Positions 53,306 to 62,296 of a DNA stretch of 64,000 nucleotides are shown here, in pieces (position 1 is the stretch's first letter; each line of letters opens with the position of its first letter). Source of the stretch: JASHVB01 sp963780805 (GTDB taxonomy: Bacteria; Pseudomonadota; Alphaproteobacteria; Acetobacterales; Acetobacteraceae); NCBI GenBank assembly GCA_963780805.1, contig CAWADP010000028.1, positions 141,614 to 205,613 of the forward strand. The letters run 5' to 3'. Below the pieces are notes generated by a model, which was given only the letters and a program-made list of their open reading frames with translations, did no database searches and had not been told where the DNA came from. A program made the position numbers and the translations under genes.

Positions 53306-53857
53306 TCACTGAAGTTCAACCGGCGTCGCCGCAGACGAACGGGACTTTCGCGCGATCACGGCCGCAAGAACCGAAGCGCCCGCCAGTGAGACGGCCGCTG
53401 CAACAGCCGCCCACCTTGCTCCCGTCGCCGTCGCCGGCCCACCGATGAGGGCGCCAAGTAAGGCGACGCCGATGACGCCCCCTGTCTGTCGAGCACTGTT
53501 TAGGATGCCGGAGGCAAGGCCGCTGCGCTCACGCTCAACCGCGTCCAGAGCGGAGAGGTTCATCGAAGGCGTCGTGATGCCACCGCCAAGGCCAACGATG
53601 CCGAGGGGTACGGCGATGGCGACCAGGCTGCGATCAAACCCAACCACGGCAAGCGCAATCGCGCCCAGGGCTGAGGCCGCGTGTCCCCAGATCTGGGGGC
53701 CAAATGGATCCGACTTCTTGAGGAGCTTCGCGCCTACGCTGGTGCCAAACGCAAGCATCAAAGTCATCGGCAGAAACAGCAATCCTGCGCCGACGGGTGT
53801 CATCCCTCTCAACTCTTGGAACGCAAGACTTAGGTGGTCCGCGCTTAGGAAGCCCAA
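53306..53857 (-). pseudogene. MFS transporter (DHA2-like) C-terminal remnant
   Basis: 183 codons covering the last 5 or so membrane spans of a 14-spanner drug exporter (LSLAFQELRGMTPVGAGLLFLPM.., ASGILNSARQTGGVIGVALLGAL). The first two thirds are absent; an in-frame TAA stands two codons before the TTG where the frame opens. The upstream DNA is unrelated. Not expected to transport. Confidence 0.8.
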
Positions 53858-54518
53858 GCGTTAGGCTGGTTTGTAGGGCGGGCTGACGACTCGCACCCGC
53901 ACCGGGAACGACCCCAAAGGCAGCCTGACGCGTAATCGTCAGGCCGCCCCCTGAGTGTCCCTGGTTCAGCCGTGTTGAATAAGGGAGTTGTTCAGCAGGA
54001 ACTGAGGCGATAGCGGGTGGCATCGCATCAAGATACCCATTCGCCTTCGCCCGCTTGGCTAGGATCGTCTCAGCGGCGTTCTTGCTGTGAGTGTTGCCGA
54101 CGTCGATCACAGCCGACGCCGCTCCAGGGAGACCGGCAGCAGTTGCAGCCCGCGCCAAGGGAGCCACGACGCCGTTGTGATAGGCCGGGCCGTCACCGTT
54201 ATAGGCTGGCATCGACCGGATCACGTTGCCTTGGGCGTCCACCATGCCGGACTGCCCAGCCCCTTTGGTTGCCCTAGGGTTCACTCCAGCCGCCTGAAGC
54301 AACGCGTCTGTTTGAAGCCTCTGCTGGATTGGCGCGAGCGTCTGCTGCATCGCCGCCCAATTCGGGAAAGCCCCGGTGGCGTCCAGCGCCGCGATTTGCT
54401 CTGGGCTGTAAACCGAAGCCCCCGCGTCGCGGACCTGTTGCCGGGTAACGTTCGGGTCCCGGTAGGCCGTCAGCCGTTCCCACAATGGGTTCGTCGGATG
54501 GCCAGCGGGACCACTCAT
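53858..54518 (-). CDS. Hypothetical protein, probable fragment
   Basis: About 215 credible residues beginning MSGPAGHPTNPLWERLTAYR, rich in Ala, Gln and Gly, with a GMVDAQGNVIRSMPAYNGDG segment. The frame then runs on into antisense of the MFS remnant. It could be a phage- or effector-like protein; I cannot assign it. DNA further upstream to 54880 contains another low-complexity frame with no recognised domain. Confidence 0.4.
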
Positions 54519-54880
54519 CGGAAGCCCTACCGGCGCCCCTACAGGGGCCGCCTGAGTCGCCGTTCGGAACGCCTGCGCCGCAGTTCCGTGGGGTCGCCTT
54601 GGGTGGCCTGGAGAGGCGTCTGCGGGGCTGCTGAGGGCATCCCTGACGGACCGCCATCAGCTTGCCCGACAGGCATCCCAGCAGGCTGCGCAGCAGCTTG
54701 CCCAGTGGCTTGCCCAGCAGGACCGCCAGCAGCCGCCCCCGATCGTCCTGCAACATCGCCAGCCTGACATCGCCTGGTGTGTTTGGCCGGAACGCCGGGA
54801 GAGATGGACCCGTCCCGGTGGCGATAGCCTGCGCCATCGCAAGGCGGGATGCCGGTGCACCGGATGGTGCAATTGGAGCA

Positions 54881-54911
54881 TTATGGGCGGATCCGGTAAT
54901 GGGGAGCTGGC
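54881..54911. repeat. Left terminal inverted repeat of RIT element
   Basis: 31 bp beginning ttatgggcggatccggtaat, exact reverse complement of the sequence at 58198-58228. It includes the ggatcc palindrome. Confidence 0.93.
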
Positions 54912-54960
54912 AGCGACTTGATCGCGCTATGATGTCCACCGCCGCCGCTCCAACTCACCA

Positions 54961-55950
54961 TTACGAAGGACGCTTGAGGAGCGCGATCAACCTGTCGGAC
55001 GGCTGGAACACGCCGCGCCGCAAATGCGGTGGAACAATTGATTCCATGGCTTCGAGCTTCTCTGTTGGATCGCCGCGCGTGTAGATTTCAGTGGTCGTCA
55101 GAGTGGCGTGCCCCAACCACAGCGACACCTTACGGATATCCTGTGTTGCTTGCAGGATGATCATCGCGCATGTGTGCCTGAGCACGTGGGGCGAGATGCG
55201 TTTCTTGTCGAGGCCGGGATGCACCCGAGCGGCGGTTGCTGCATGCTGTTTGAGCAGATAGGCGAAGCCCCATCTGCTCAGCGGCTCTCCCCGGGCGTTG
55301 ACGAACACCTCGGGTGCTGCGACCCGCCCTCGAACGGCGAACCAGGCGCGCAGGGCTGCGGCCGTAGTCTTCCACAGGGGAAGCGTCCGTTCCCGCCGTC
55401 CCTTACCAAGAACGCGAATGCTCGCCGACGACAGGTCAATATCCTCGAGCTTCAATCCCGTCAGCTCGGACACGCGCAGACCCGCACAAACTGCCAGATG
55501 CAGCATGGCCCGGTCGCGGATGCCATCGCGCGTGGCGGGGTCCGGAGCGTCGAGCACTGCTTGCATCTCCTCCCGAAGAAGATAAGGGACCAAACGCTGA
55601 TCCGTTTTCTTGAACGGGATCGCCAGGACGCGGCGGACATGCTCCAGGGCTGCCGGCTGCCTGTATTCGAGGAAGTGGAAGAACGACTTGATGGCCGCCA
55701 GCCGGACATTGCGCGTCACCGGCACGTTCTTGCGCTCGTCCTCGAGGTACTCCAGGAAGGTGCTGATGAGGCTGGCGTCGAGTTGCTCCAGCGTCAGTGC
55801 CGATGGCGAGACCTTCAATCTCTTTGCAGCAAACATGAAGAGCAACTGGAAGCTCAGAGCATAGGAGTCGCACGTATGCCGACTAACTCCCCGCTGGCGG
55901 GCGAGTGTCTCACCGAGGAACGCTTCGATGAGGGGAGCAATCGGCGTCAT
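54961..55950 (-). CDS. ritC: RIT tyrosine recombinase C
   Basis: 329 residues. XerC/D-like: N-terminal SAM-like core-binding domain and catalytic domain with Arg in CAGLRVSELTGLK, Lys in VLGKGRRERT, HVLRHTCAM, LGHATLTTTE and nucleophile Tyr in IYTRGD. The start overlaps the ritB stop (ATGA). Last of the trio, ending about 50 bp inside the left inverted repeat. Confidence 0.92.
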   Translation of the reverse strand: MTPIAPLIEAFLGETLARQRGVSRHTCDSYALSFQLLFMFAAKRLKVSPSALTLEQLDASLISTFLEYLEDERKNVPVTRNVRLAAIKSFFHFLEYRQPAALEHVRRVLAIPFKKTDQRLVPYLLREEMQAVLDAPDPATRDGIRDRAMLHLAVCAGLRVSELTGLKLEDIDLSSASIRVLGKGRRERTLPLWKTTAAALRAWFAVRGRVAAPEVFVNARGEPLSRWGFAYLLKQHAATAARVHPGLDKKRISPHVLRHTCAMIILQATQDIRKVSLWLGHATLTTTEIYTRGDPTEKLEAMESIVPPHLRRGVFQPSDRLIALLKRPS

Positions 55951-56852
55951 GGCTGCCTCCCCTCGACCATGAACTCTTCACCGGCCGTGGCGACGTCACG
56001 CATGAGGTCGGCGGTGGCCTCCAGATACCAGTAGGTTGCATAGATGTTGACGTGCCCCATGTAGGTTGCAAGCGCGACCATATGTGGGCCGCTGCGGCTT
56101 CGACCCATCGGACTGCCCTGCAGCGCGCGCACTGCAAACGTGTGCCGCAGGTCGTGCAGACGCGGGCGGCGCTTTGCCACCGATGCGATACCTGCCCTGA
56201 CGGCCAGCCTGTCGAAGGTCTCTTTGACTCTAATGTAGTGCAGAGGCAGAGCACACGCGTCAGCGAACACAGGATCAGTATCGGAACTGGGGCTGCGACG
56301 CGCTAGATAGCGCTTCAAGCCTGCTACTGCCGTGTCGTGCAGTGGCACCAGGCGGGTTTTTCGGAACTTGGTCTCGCGGATCAGCAGGCCGTCGTGCGTC
56401 ACGTCGGCGACTGTCAACTTCAGCGCTTCGGAGATCCTCAACCCGGTGATCGCGAGCAGTGCAATCAGTGCCGCGTAGGTCCGTGAGCGCAAGCTGCCTT
56501 TGGGTCGAAGCTGAAGGGCAGATTCGATCAGGCGATCGATTTCTGCTGCTGAGTAGATATGCGGTGAGCGCCGCGTCTTGCGAGCACCGAAGTGATCAGT
56601 CGGTGGCAGCTCATGCCGGGGGTCTTCAGCCCGGACATGACGCACAAAGCGGCAGACGGCTTTCAGCCGGGCGTCGCGTTGCGCAACAGACGGTCCGCGT
56701 GCTGCCCAATCGATTGCGGTTTGCGTCTGGACATGGGTTTGCCCGCGCTCGATCGCAAAGGCGGCAAAGCTCTTGAGCAGGTATTCCGCGTTTAACATCG
56801 CGAAGCCAGTGACACGGCGCAGCGCCAGATAAGTCTCGATGGCCTTCAACAT
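55947..56852 (-). CDS. ritB: RIT tyrosine recombinase B
   Basis: 301 residues. Catalytic Arg in ITGLRISEALKL, RLHDLRHTFAVRAL, a degenerate GH box (YMGHVNIYATYW) and Tyr in TYWYLEA. The central member of RIT trios characteristically has this YWYL ending. It overlaps ritA by one base and ritC by four, consistent with coupled translation of a recombinase complex. Confidence 0.92.
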   Translation of the reverse strand: MLKAIETYLALRRVTGFAMLNAEYLLKSFAAFAIERGQTHVQTQTAIDWAARGPSVAQRDARLKAVCRFVRHVRAEDPRHELPPTDHFGARKTRRSPHIYSAAEIDRLIESALQLRPKGSLRSRTYAALIALLAITGLRISEALKLTVADVTHDGLLIRETKFRKTRLVPLHDTAVAGLKRYLARRSPSSDTDPVFADACALPLHYIRVKETFDRLAVRAGIASVAKRRPRLHDLRHTFAVRALQGSPMGRSRSGPHMVALATYMGHVNIYATYWYLEATADLMRDVATAGEEFMVEGRQP

Positions 56853-58084
56853 CAGAGAACTCCCGGCCAGGGCTGTGCGATTTGCTTCAGGAGCGTGACA
56901 TCGACCTTGGCATAATGGGCGGTCGTGTCGATGCCCCGGTGCCGCAGGACCAACCCTATTTTCTCGAGCGGAACGCCATGACGCAGCATTTCGGTGGCTG
57001 CCGTGTGTCGCAGGACGTGTGCGCCCTTCACTGGCGTCACGATGCCAGCCCGTCGCATGAGGTACTTCACAACCGACGAGATGCCGCTGCCGTCCCGGAA
57101 CGGTCTAAAGGGCGCGATATTGCGCAGGAACACGTGATTGCTCGGGCAGGTCGAAGTGCGGCACGCGAGGTAGGCGGCGATCGCATCCCCGACGTCCTGC
57201 GGAAGCGGCAGACGCACCTCGTAGCGCGACTTGCCCGAGACCCGCAGCGAGCCCGTCTCCCACTCGATGTCGTCGAGGCGGAGTTGCGCTACGTCGCCGG
57301 CTCGCAGCCCGAGACGTGCCAAGAGCAGCACGATGGCTCGATCCCGCCGGTGCGCGACGACTTCGCCATCGCAGGCCACGATCAGCCGGTCCACCTGCTC
57401 CGCCGTCAGATACCGCGGCAGGTCAGCAAGCCGCCAATGGGCATAGCCAGGTACAACATCGGCGAGGCCTTCTTGGCAGCAGCCTTTGACCGCAAGATAC
57501 CGTAGGAACGCGCGCAGGCTTGTCGTCAACTTCTCGATGGTCCCATTGCCGCAATGGCTCGCACGGTCCAGGAAAAAGCCGCGAATAGCGGCTGGTTCCC
57601 ACCTTTCTGGGTCTTCCCCGAGCGCCGCCATCAAGTGAGCGGCGTCGCGGGCATAGAGCTTGATGGTGCGATCGGCTGCCCCGCGGTGCTTGCGCAGCCA
57701 CACTTTGAAGCCAGCCACCAGGCACGGGTCGTCATGCTGCAATGCGGCGGCAGCGGGCTGGCAAACACCGATTTCGACAAGGTACCGGGCGAACAGCCTG
57801 GCGCCAAAAATGGTGTGGTGGTTGCGTCGTCCTCCCATCGCGCGCGGACATCGACACATGCGCAGGTGCTCGCTGAACACCACCAGCTCAATGTCGCTCG
57901 GCAGTTTCCCTTGCCGAGCCACGACATGGCCGAGGTGCGCTGCCGCTCGCAAATATCGCACGGCTATGTCGGCGCTATAGCCCTGCCGCTCGAGCGCGGC
58001 CGCGAAACCGTCAAGATATGGTCCGCTTGGCCCGCTCCGCAGATGTCCCAGCAGCTTCGATGCCGAGAAGTAGGTCTCCAACAT
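56852..58084 (-). CDS. ritA: RIT tyrosine recombinase A
   Basis: 410 residues, the longest of the trio as is usual. N-terminal YSADIAVRYLRAAAHLGHVV segment, catalytic Arg in LARLGLRAGDVAQL, HVLRHTAATEML, LRHRGIDTTA and Tyr in AHYAKVD. First gene of the trio, starting about 115 bp inside the right inverted repeat. Confidence 0.93.
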   Translation of the reverse strand: MLETYFSASKLLGHLRSGPSGPYLDGFAAALERQGYSADIAVRYLRAAAHLGHVVARQGKLPSDIELVVFSEHLRMCRCPRAMGGRRNHHTIFGARLFARYLVEIGVCQPAAAALQHDDPCLVAGFKVWLRKHRGAADRTIKLYARDAAHLMAALGEDPERWEPAAIRGFFLDRASHCGNGTIEKLTTSLRAFLRYLAVKGCCQEGLADVVPGYAHWRLADLPRYLTAEQVDRLIVACDGEVVAHRRDRAIVLLLARLGLRAGDVAQLRLDDIEWETGSLRVSGKSRYEVRLPLPQDVGDAIAAYLACRTSTCPSNHVFLRNIAPFRPFRDGSGISSVVKYLMRRAGIVTPVKGAHVLRHTAATEMLRHGVPLEKIGLVLRHRGIDTTAHYAKVDVTLLKQIAQPWPGVL

Positions 58085-58197
58085 GTTTGTCCCCGTTTGT
58101 GACCGGCCATCGATGGCCGAGCCGACGGAGGCACAGGAGCGCGCGGTTATGGAGACAAAAACCGCTGCAATTCACCAAAAAATCCCCATTCTGGCAC

Positions 58198-58228
58198 GCC
58201 AGCTCCCCATTACCGGATCCGCCCATAA
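58198..58228. repeat. Right terminal inverted repeat of RIT element
   Basis: 31 bp ending ccggatccgcccataa, exact reverse complement of 54881-54911. Its outer edge coincides with the loss of the IS91-type transposase frame. Confidence 0.93.
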
Positions 58229-58424
58229 GGCAGCTATTATAGGCAATGCGCCGATGCCCGCAGTCCTCGCAGGCATCGACGTGACCGCCGAGTGCTGCCG
58301 TGCGGCAGTTCTCGATCGCCGACATGACCTTGAGCTGGGTCAGGTTCAGGTGGCCGGCCTGGGCGGCACGATAGCCGGGCCCTTCAGCTCGGAAGATATC
58401 GGCGACCTCGATCGAGGTGCGCAA
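58229..58424 (-). pseudogene. IS91-type HUH transposase, N-terminal remnant
   Basis: About 65 codons: IEVADIFRAEGPGYR, LNLTQLKVMSAIENCRT and the first half of the zinc-binding domain GGHVDACEDCGHRRIAYNSC. In intact IS91 transposases this continues with RNRHCPKCQ; here it stops at YNSC, where the RIT inverted repeat starts. It opens with TTG six bases after the stop of the adjacent recombinase, the usual IS91-subgroup gene pair. Confidence 0.85.
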
Positions 58425-58430
58425 GCCGCT

Positions 58431-59336
58431 TCAGCCGCCGGGATCCTTACCCTGCATCAACAACGCCAAACGCTCCAGAGGACTGGTCACCGAGCGGATC
58501 GTCTTGGTCGCAACCCGCGCGTAGAGCGCGGTCGTATCAAGCTTGCTGTGCCCCAGCAGGACCTGGATCACGCGGATATCGACATCCTGTTCCAGCAGAT
58601 GGGTGGCGAAGCTGTGGCGCAGCGTATGGGGCGACACGCGCTTCCTGATCCCGGCTGCTTCGGCTGCCTCATGGGTTGCGCGGTTGAGCTGCCGGGTTGA
58701 GATCGGATCGGTGGCACTGCGTCCGGGGAACAGCCAGCCATGCGGCAGCATGACGCTGCGCCGCTTGCCTTCCTTCCACCACAGCCGCAGCAGCGCGAGC
58801 AGCTGGGGTGACAGCATGGCGTTGCGGTCCTTGCGTCCCTTGCCCTGTTCGACCCGGATCAGCATGCGCGTGCTGTCGATATCATCGACCTTGAGGCTGG
58901 CGACTTCCGAAACGCGCAGGCCCGCGCCATAGGCGGTGCCAAGGATGGCCTTGTATTTGATGCCTGGTGCCGCCTCGAGCAGCCGGCCGACTTCCTCGAC
59001 ACTCAGCACCGCTGGCAGTTTGCGTGGATAGCGCGCCAGGACCAGGCGCCGCGACAGGTCTGGCCGGTCGAGCGTTACGGTGAAGAAGAAGCGCAGCGCC
59101 GAGACGGAACAGTTGATCGTGGGTGGTTGTACCCCGCTCTCGCGCTGGTGGACCTGAAACCGGCGAATATCCTCAGCCGTTGCCGTATCGGGCGGTTGCC
59201 CCAGGAAGGCTGCGAAGCTGCGCACAAAACGAATATACTCGTGCTGCGTATCGGATCGCAGGCCGCGCATCGCCATGTCTTCGATCATGCGCTGCCGCAG
59301 CGCACTGACGGGGCGGTCGATCGTTGAAACAGGCAT
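58431..59336 (-). CDS. Tyrosine recombinase associated with IS91-type transposase
   Basis: 301 residues, full length. Core-binding domain (MRGLRSDTQHEYIRFVRSFAAF) and catalytic domain with Arg in AYGAGLRVSEVASLK, VEQGKGRKDRN, HTLRHSFATHL, LGHSKLDTTA and Tyr in LYARVA. It is immediately upstream of the IS91-type transposase remnant, a known pairing. It may still be active though its partner is cut. Confidence 0.92.
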   Translation of the reverse strand: MPVSTIDRPVSALRQRMIEDMAMRGLRSDTQHEYIRFVRSFAAFLGQPPDTATAEDIRRFQVHQRESGVQPPTINCSVSALRFFFTVTLDRPDLSRRLVLARYPRKLPAVLSVEEVGRLLEAAPGIKYKAILGTAYGAGLRVSEVASLKVDDIDSTRMLIRVEQGKGRKDRNAMLSPQLLALLRLWWKEGKRRSVMLPHGWLFPGRSATDPISTRQLNRATHEAAEAAGIRKRVSPHTLRHSFATHLLEQDVDIRVIQVLLGHSKLDTTALYARVATKTIRSVTSPLERLALLMQGKDPGG

Positions 59337-59988
59337 CGGAAGTTCCTCTCATGATGAAGGGAACTCCATGCTCGGGAGGCAACTACGCCCGGCTCAAGAC
59401 CTTCATCGAAAACGCGCATAAGTATTGAGGTCCAGGGGCTCGGCCCCTGGCGGGGTTTGGGGCAGCGCCCCAACCTTGCTTGCTTCACCGGTCAATGGTT
59501 CGGGTGCCGATATAACTCACCCGCACCACCAATCCCGCGGAGCGGGTTGGTGCTTGGGCGCCAAGCGGACTCCCGGCCGGAGGCCGGATCCGCGCATGCC
59601 GCAAAGTCCTCCTCGGTGCTGGATTGCTCTGGGACCGTCTGGCCGGCTGCTGCACGGTGCTGAGCAGAGGCCGGAGCGTTTGCGCGGCCCCGGCGTCAGC
59701 CGCCTTTAAGCCCGCTTTGCGCTTGTTCAGGGAGGGCACCCGGGAGTATTCCGAACCCCGCGCCCCCCAACCTCGGCAGGGATCGCATCCGACGGAACGC
59801 TTGTCGGAGGGTCAAGGAAGCCTGGTCAGGCGTGACCGGCGGTCCACCCTCGGCGATGAGGATTTGAGCGAGACCTGTCCTGAGACTTGCTGGCGCCTTG
59901 CTACTAGTCGTCCGTCGTTGAGAAGTTTCCGTATTTATCAACACGTTACAGGAAACGATAACGCGACTGAAAAGCACCTGACCGCCAC
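59337..59988. other. Gene-free stretch with GC-rich hairpins
   Basis: 652 bp without a credible gene. Two adjacent hairpins: ccaggggc-tcg-gcccctgg (59432-59450) and ttggggc-agc-gccccaa (near 59457-59473). HUH elements often end near such hairpins, so this could be an IS91-type terminus, but similar GC-rich extragenic repeats are common in alphaproteobacteria. Further small dyads lie at 59548-59590. Confidence 0.4.
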
Positions 59989-61200
59989 TTATGCTGCGAG
60001 TGTGTGCCTGAAATTGCGCATCACTGATTCTCGCAGTCTATCTAGCTCGTCAGCCCACCACTGCATCATTGACACTCTCTGTTCCCAGTAGTCGCCGCGC
60101 GAATATGCTGCACGGACGTCGTTGCCTTCGACATGGGCAAGTTGGCGTTGGATAGCATCTGGGTGCCATCGGCCCAATTCGTTGAGCAGGGTTGAGGCAG
60201 TCGCGCGGAACCCGTGCGCGGTGACCTCATCTTTCGCATATCCAAGACGCCGAAGTGCCGCGTTCAGGGTGCCATCAGAAATCGGTCTTGAAGCGGAGCG
60301 CACACTAGGAAACAGCAAATCACCCGTTGAGATGCGGCGCAGTGAAGAAAGCAGTTCGAGGGCTTGAGATGGAAGCGGGATCTTGTGAGCTCGACGCATC
60401 TTCATTCTCGTGGCGGGTATGCTCCAAGCTGCATGCTCCAGGTCGAGCTCGCTCCAGGTTGCCAGCAGAAGCTCCCCGGGTCGGGGAAACAGCAGGGCGA
60501 GTAGCTGCAGCGCGATGCGTGTGCCGGGCTGCCCGTCAAAATTGTTGATCGCCTGAAGTAGAGCGCCAAACTGCAGGCCATTTGTGATGGCTGCGCGCGG
60601 CGTTGCTACAACCTGAGTGAGGGCACCCTTCAGCGCATACGTTGGGTCAAACTCAGCACGAGCAGTCGCTATTGCATATCGAAAAACGCTGCCGACCGTG
60701 GAGCGAAGCCGGCGCGCAAATTCATAACGCTCGCGTGCCTCTAACCTCTGAAGCACCCGAAGGACCATCGGAGCGCTCACATCCGCGATTGGCTCATCGC
60801 CGAACTCAGCCTTGGCGAACGCCAGCAGCCACTCCGTCTTGGTGAGGGTAGCGTCAGCCCGCGCTTCCCGCTTGAGCTTTGCCAGATACTCGTCAGCCAA
60901 AGCACGGAACGTCGGCGCGTTCGCCTTCGCTTGCGCACGCTGCTTGCGTTCATTGGAAGGGTCCAAGCCTTGCGCAAGCAGCCGTTTCGCCTCGTCTCTG
61001 GCCTGGCGGGCTTTGGCGAGAGACACGGATGGGTAGACGCCGAGAGCTAACAGCTTCTGCTTTCCCGCAAAGCGGTAGGCAAGCCGCCACAGCCGCGCGC
61101 CGCTCGGCTGCACCCAGAGCTGGAGACCACCGCCGTCCACCAGCTTCTTGAGCTTCACCTGGGGTGGTTCGGATCGGCACTTGGCGTCTGTGAGCGGCAT
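59989..61200 (-). CDS. P4/DUF4102-type tyrosine integrase
   Basis: 403 residues from MPLTDAKCRSEPPQ; the longer frame (to 61389) lacks the family start. N-terminal DUF4102 domain (LVDGGGLQLWVQPSGARLWR, ALGVYPSVSLAKARQARDEA), catalytic Arg in LFPRPGELLLATW, AHGFRATASTLL, LAHVEGNDVRAAY and Tyr in AAYSRGDYWEQR. Complete and probably active. It lies right beside the truncated 3' end of the DUF499 gene, so it is the likely agent of that junction. Confidence 0.94.
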   Translation of the reverse strand: MPLTDAKCRSEPPQVKLKKLVDGGGLQLWVQPSGARLWRLAYRFAGKQKLLALGVYPSVSLAKARQARDEAKRLLAQGLDPSNERKQRAQAKANAPTFRALADEYLAKLKREARADATLTKTEWLLAFAKAEFGDEPIADVSAPMVLRVLQRLEARERYEFARRLRSTVGSVFRYAIATARAEFDPTYALKGALTQVVATPRAAITNGLQFGALLQAINNFDGQPGTRIALQLLALLFPRPGELLLATWSELDLEHAAWSIPATRMKMRRAHKIPLPSQALELLSSLRRISTGDLLFPSVRSASRPISDGTLNAALRRLGYAKDEVTAHGFRATASTLLNELGRWHPDAIQRQLAHVEGNDVRAAYSRGDYWEQRVSMMQWWADELDRLRESVMRNFRHTLAA

Positions 61201-61349
61201 GGCAGCTGACCTCGTCGTCGGAGCGACGATACCATCAGGGGGGTCGGATACCATCAAAAATACCATCACGCTCTGGCCGATATCGGAAGCCCGACGTAGT
61301 AGCCGCCCCTGCGCCAGAGCCCTCTGGAAGCGCTGGAAATCCAGTCGGA

Positions 61350-62296
61350 TCAGGATCTTAGGAGGGTCGCTGCGTAGGTCCGGAGGCAAAAAGAAGCGCT
61401 AGCGGAAAAGGGAATGGTGCCCAGTTGCGCTTCCACGATCTGCGGCCGGGCCGCGCTGCCCTCGACCTCCGCTTCCAGGATTTGGGCATACCGCGGTTGC
61501 AGCGGTTCCAGCACGCCACCGCGCACCCGCGCGGCCGCCAGCGGCAGGGAGCCGGGCAGGATCAGCGGATTCGCGTCGTCTGCACGCCAGAGCGCGTAGA
61601 TCACATTGGCCATCAGCCGCAGCATGCCGCGCGTCTGTTGAAACTTCTCGTTCGCCGCCGGCACCCACACGTCGGAGAACAAGCGGAACAGTTCCGGGTG
61701 GATCGGATAGGCCCGCGACAGAGCTTCCCGGTACTTCCCCTCGCTCGCTTCGGAGGGAAAATCGCTGCGGTTGGCGCGATACAGATCGGCGAACGCCTTC
61801 ACGGTCGCGTCGCGGCCACGGATGCCCTCGGTGTCCAATTCCTGGAACAGGCGGCGGCGGATGATTTCGTATTGCTCATGCCCCTGCGCCGGGAACCAGG
61901 TCGATTGCACGCGGCCGAAAATCCCCTCCAGGCGGCGGAGGGCCTCAATACCATGCGCGCCCCCGGCCTCGCGGTCCATCTCGATCAAGGAACCCACCAC
62001 CAGCGCGCCGGGCACCATCTTGGCGGCTTCCGTCAAGGAGTGGATGAAATTGAGGAAATGCTCGAACGCCGGGCCGGGCAGCACGCGGGCATAGGCCACC
62101 AGTTCATCGAACAGGATCAGGCACGGCGCTGCCAGTTCCAGAAGTGACACCAATAGTTCCGATCCTGGGGGGGAGCGTGTCGCCTCCGCCTCGGGCCAGC
62201 AGATCAAGGCCAAGCTGACCAGCCAGCCGCCATGCCATGACGCCCCAGGGCGTGTAGAGCGATGGCTGGTGTCCATCACGCGAAAGGCGCTGGTTA
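61350..62296 (-). pseudogene. DUF499 ATPase, middle part, 3'-truncated and IS-split
   Basis: Continues the DUF499 protein that begins at the right edge. After the ISAzo13 insertion the frame reads SLYTPWGVMAWRL, GSELLVSLLELAAPCLILFDELVAYARVL (Walker B-like, with Asp-Glu), and PIHPELFRLFSDVWVP.., RGMLRLMANVIYALWR. The family is usually about 900-1000 residues; here conserved sequence ends near 61400, next to the integrase. DUF499 ATPases are often listed in predicted anti-phage loci with DUF1156 methylases. Non-functional as it stands. Confidence 0.82.

Larger units (their letters stand above)
54881..58228 (-). mobile_element. RIT (recombinase-in-trio) element with 31-bp inverted repeats
   Basis: Three overlapping tyrosine-recombinase genes in the fixed order ritA-ritB-ritC, bounded by perfect 31-bp inverted repeats (54881-54911 and 58198-58228), about 3.35 kb in all. 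This is the published architecture of RIT elements. The right end stops inside a codon run of an IS91-type transposase, so it inserted there or recombined with it. Confidence 0.88.
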
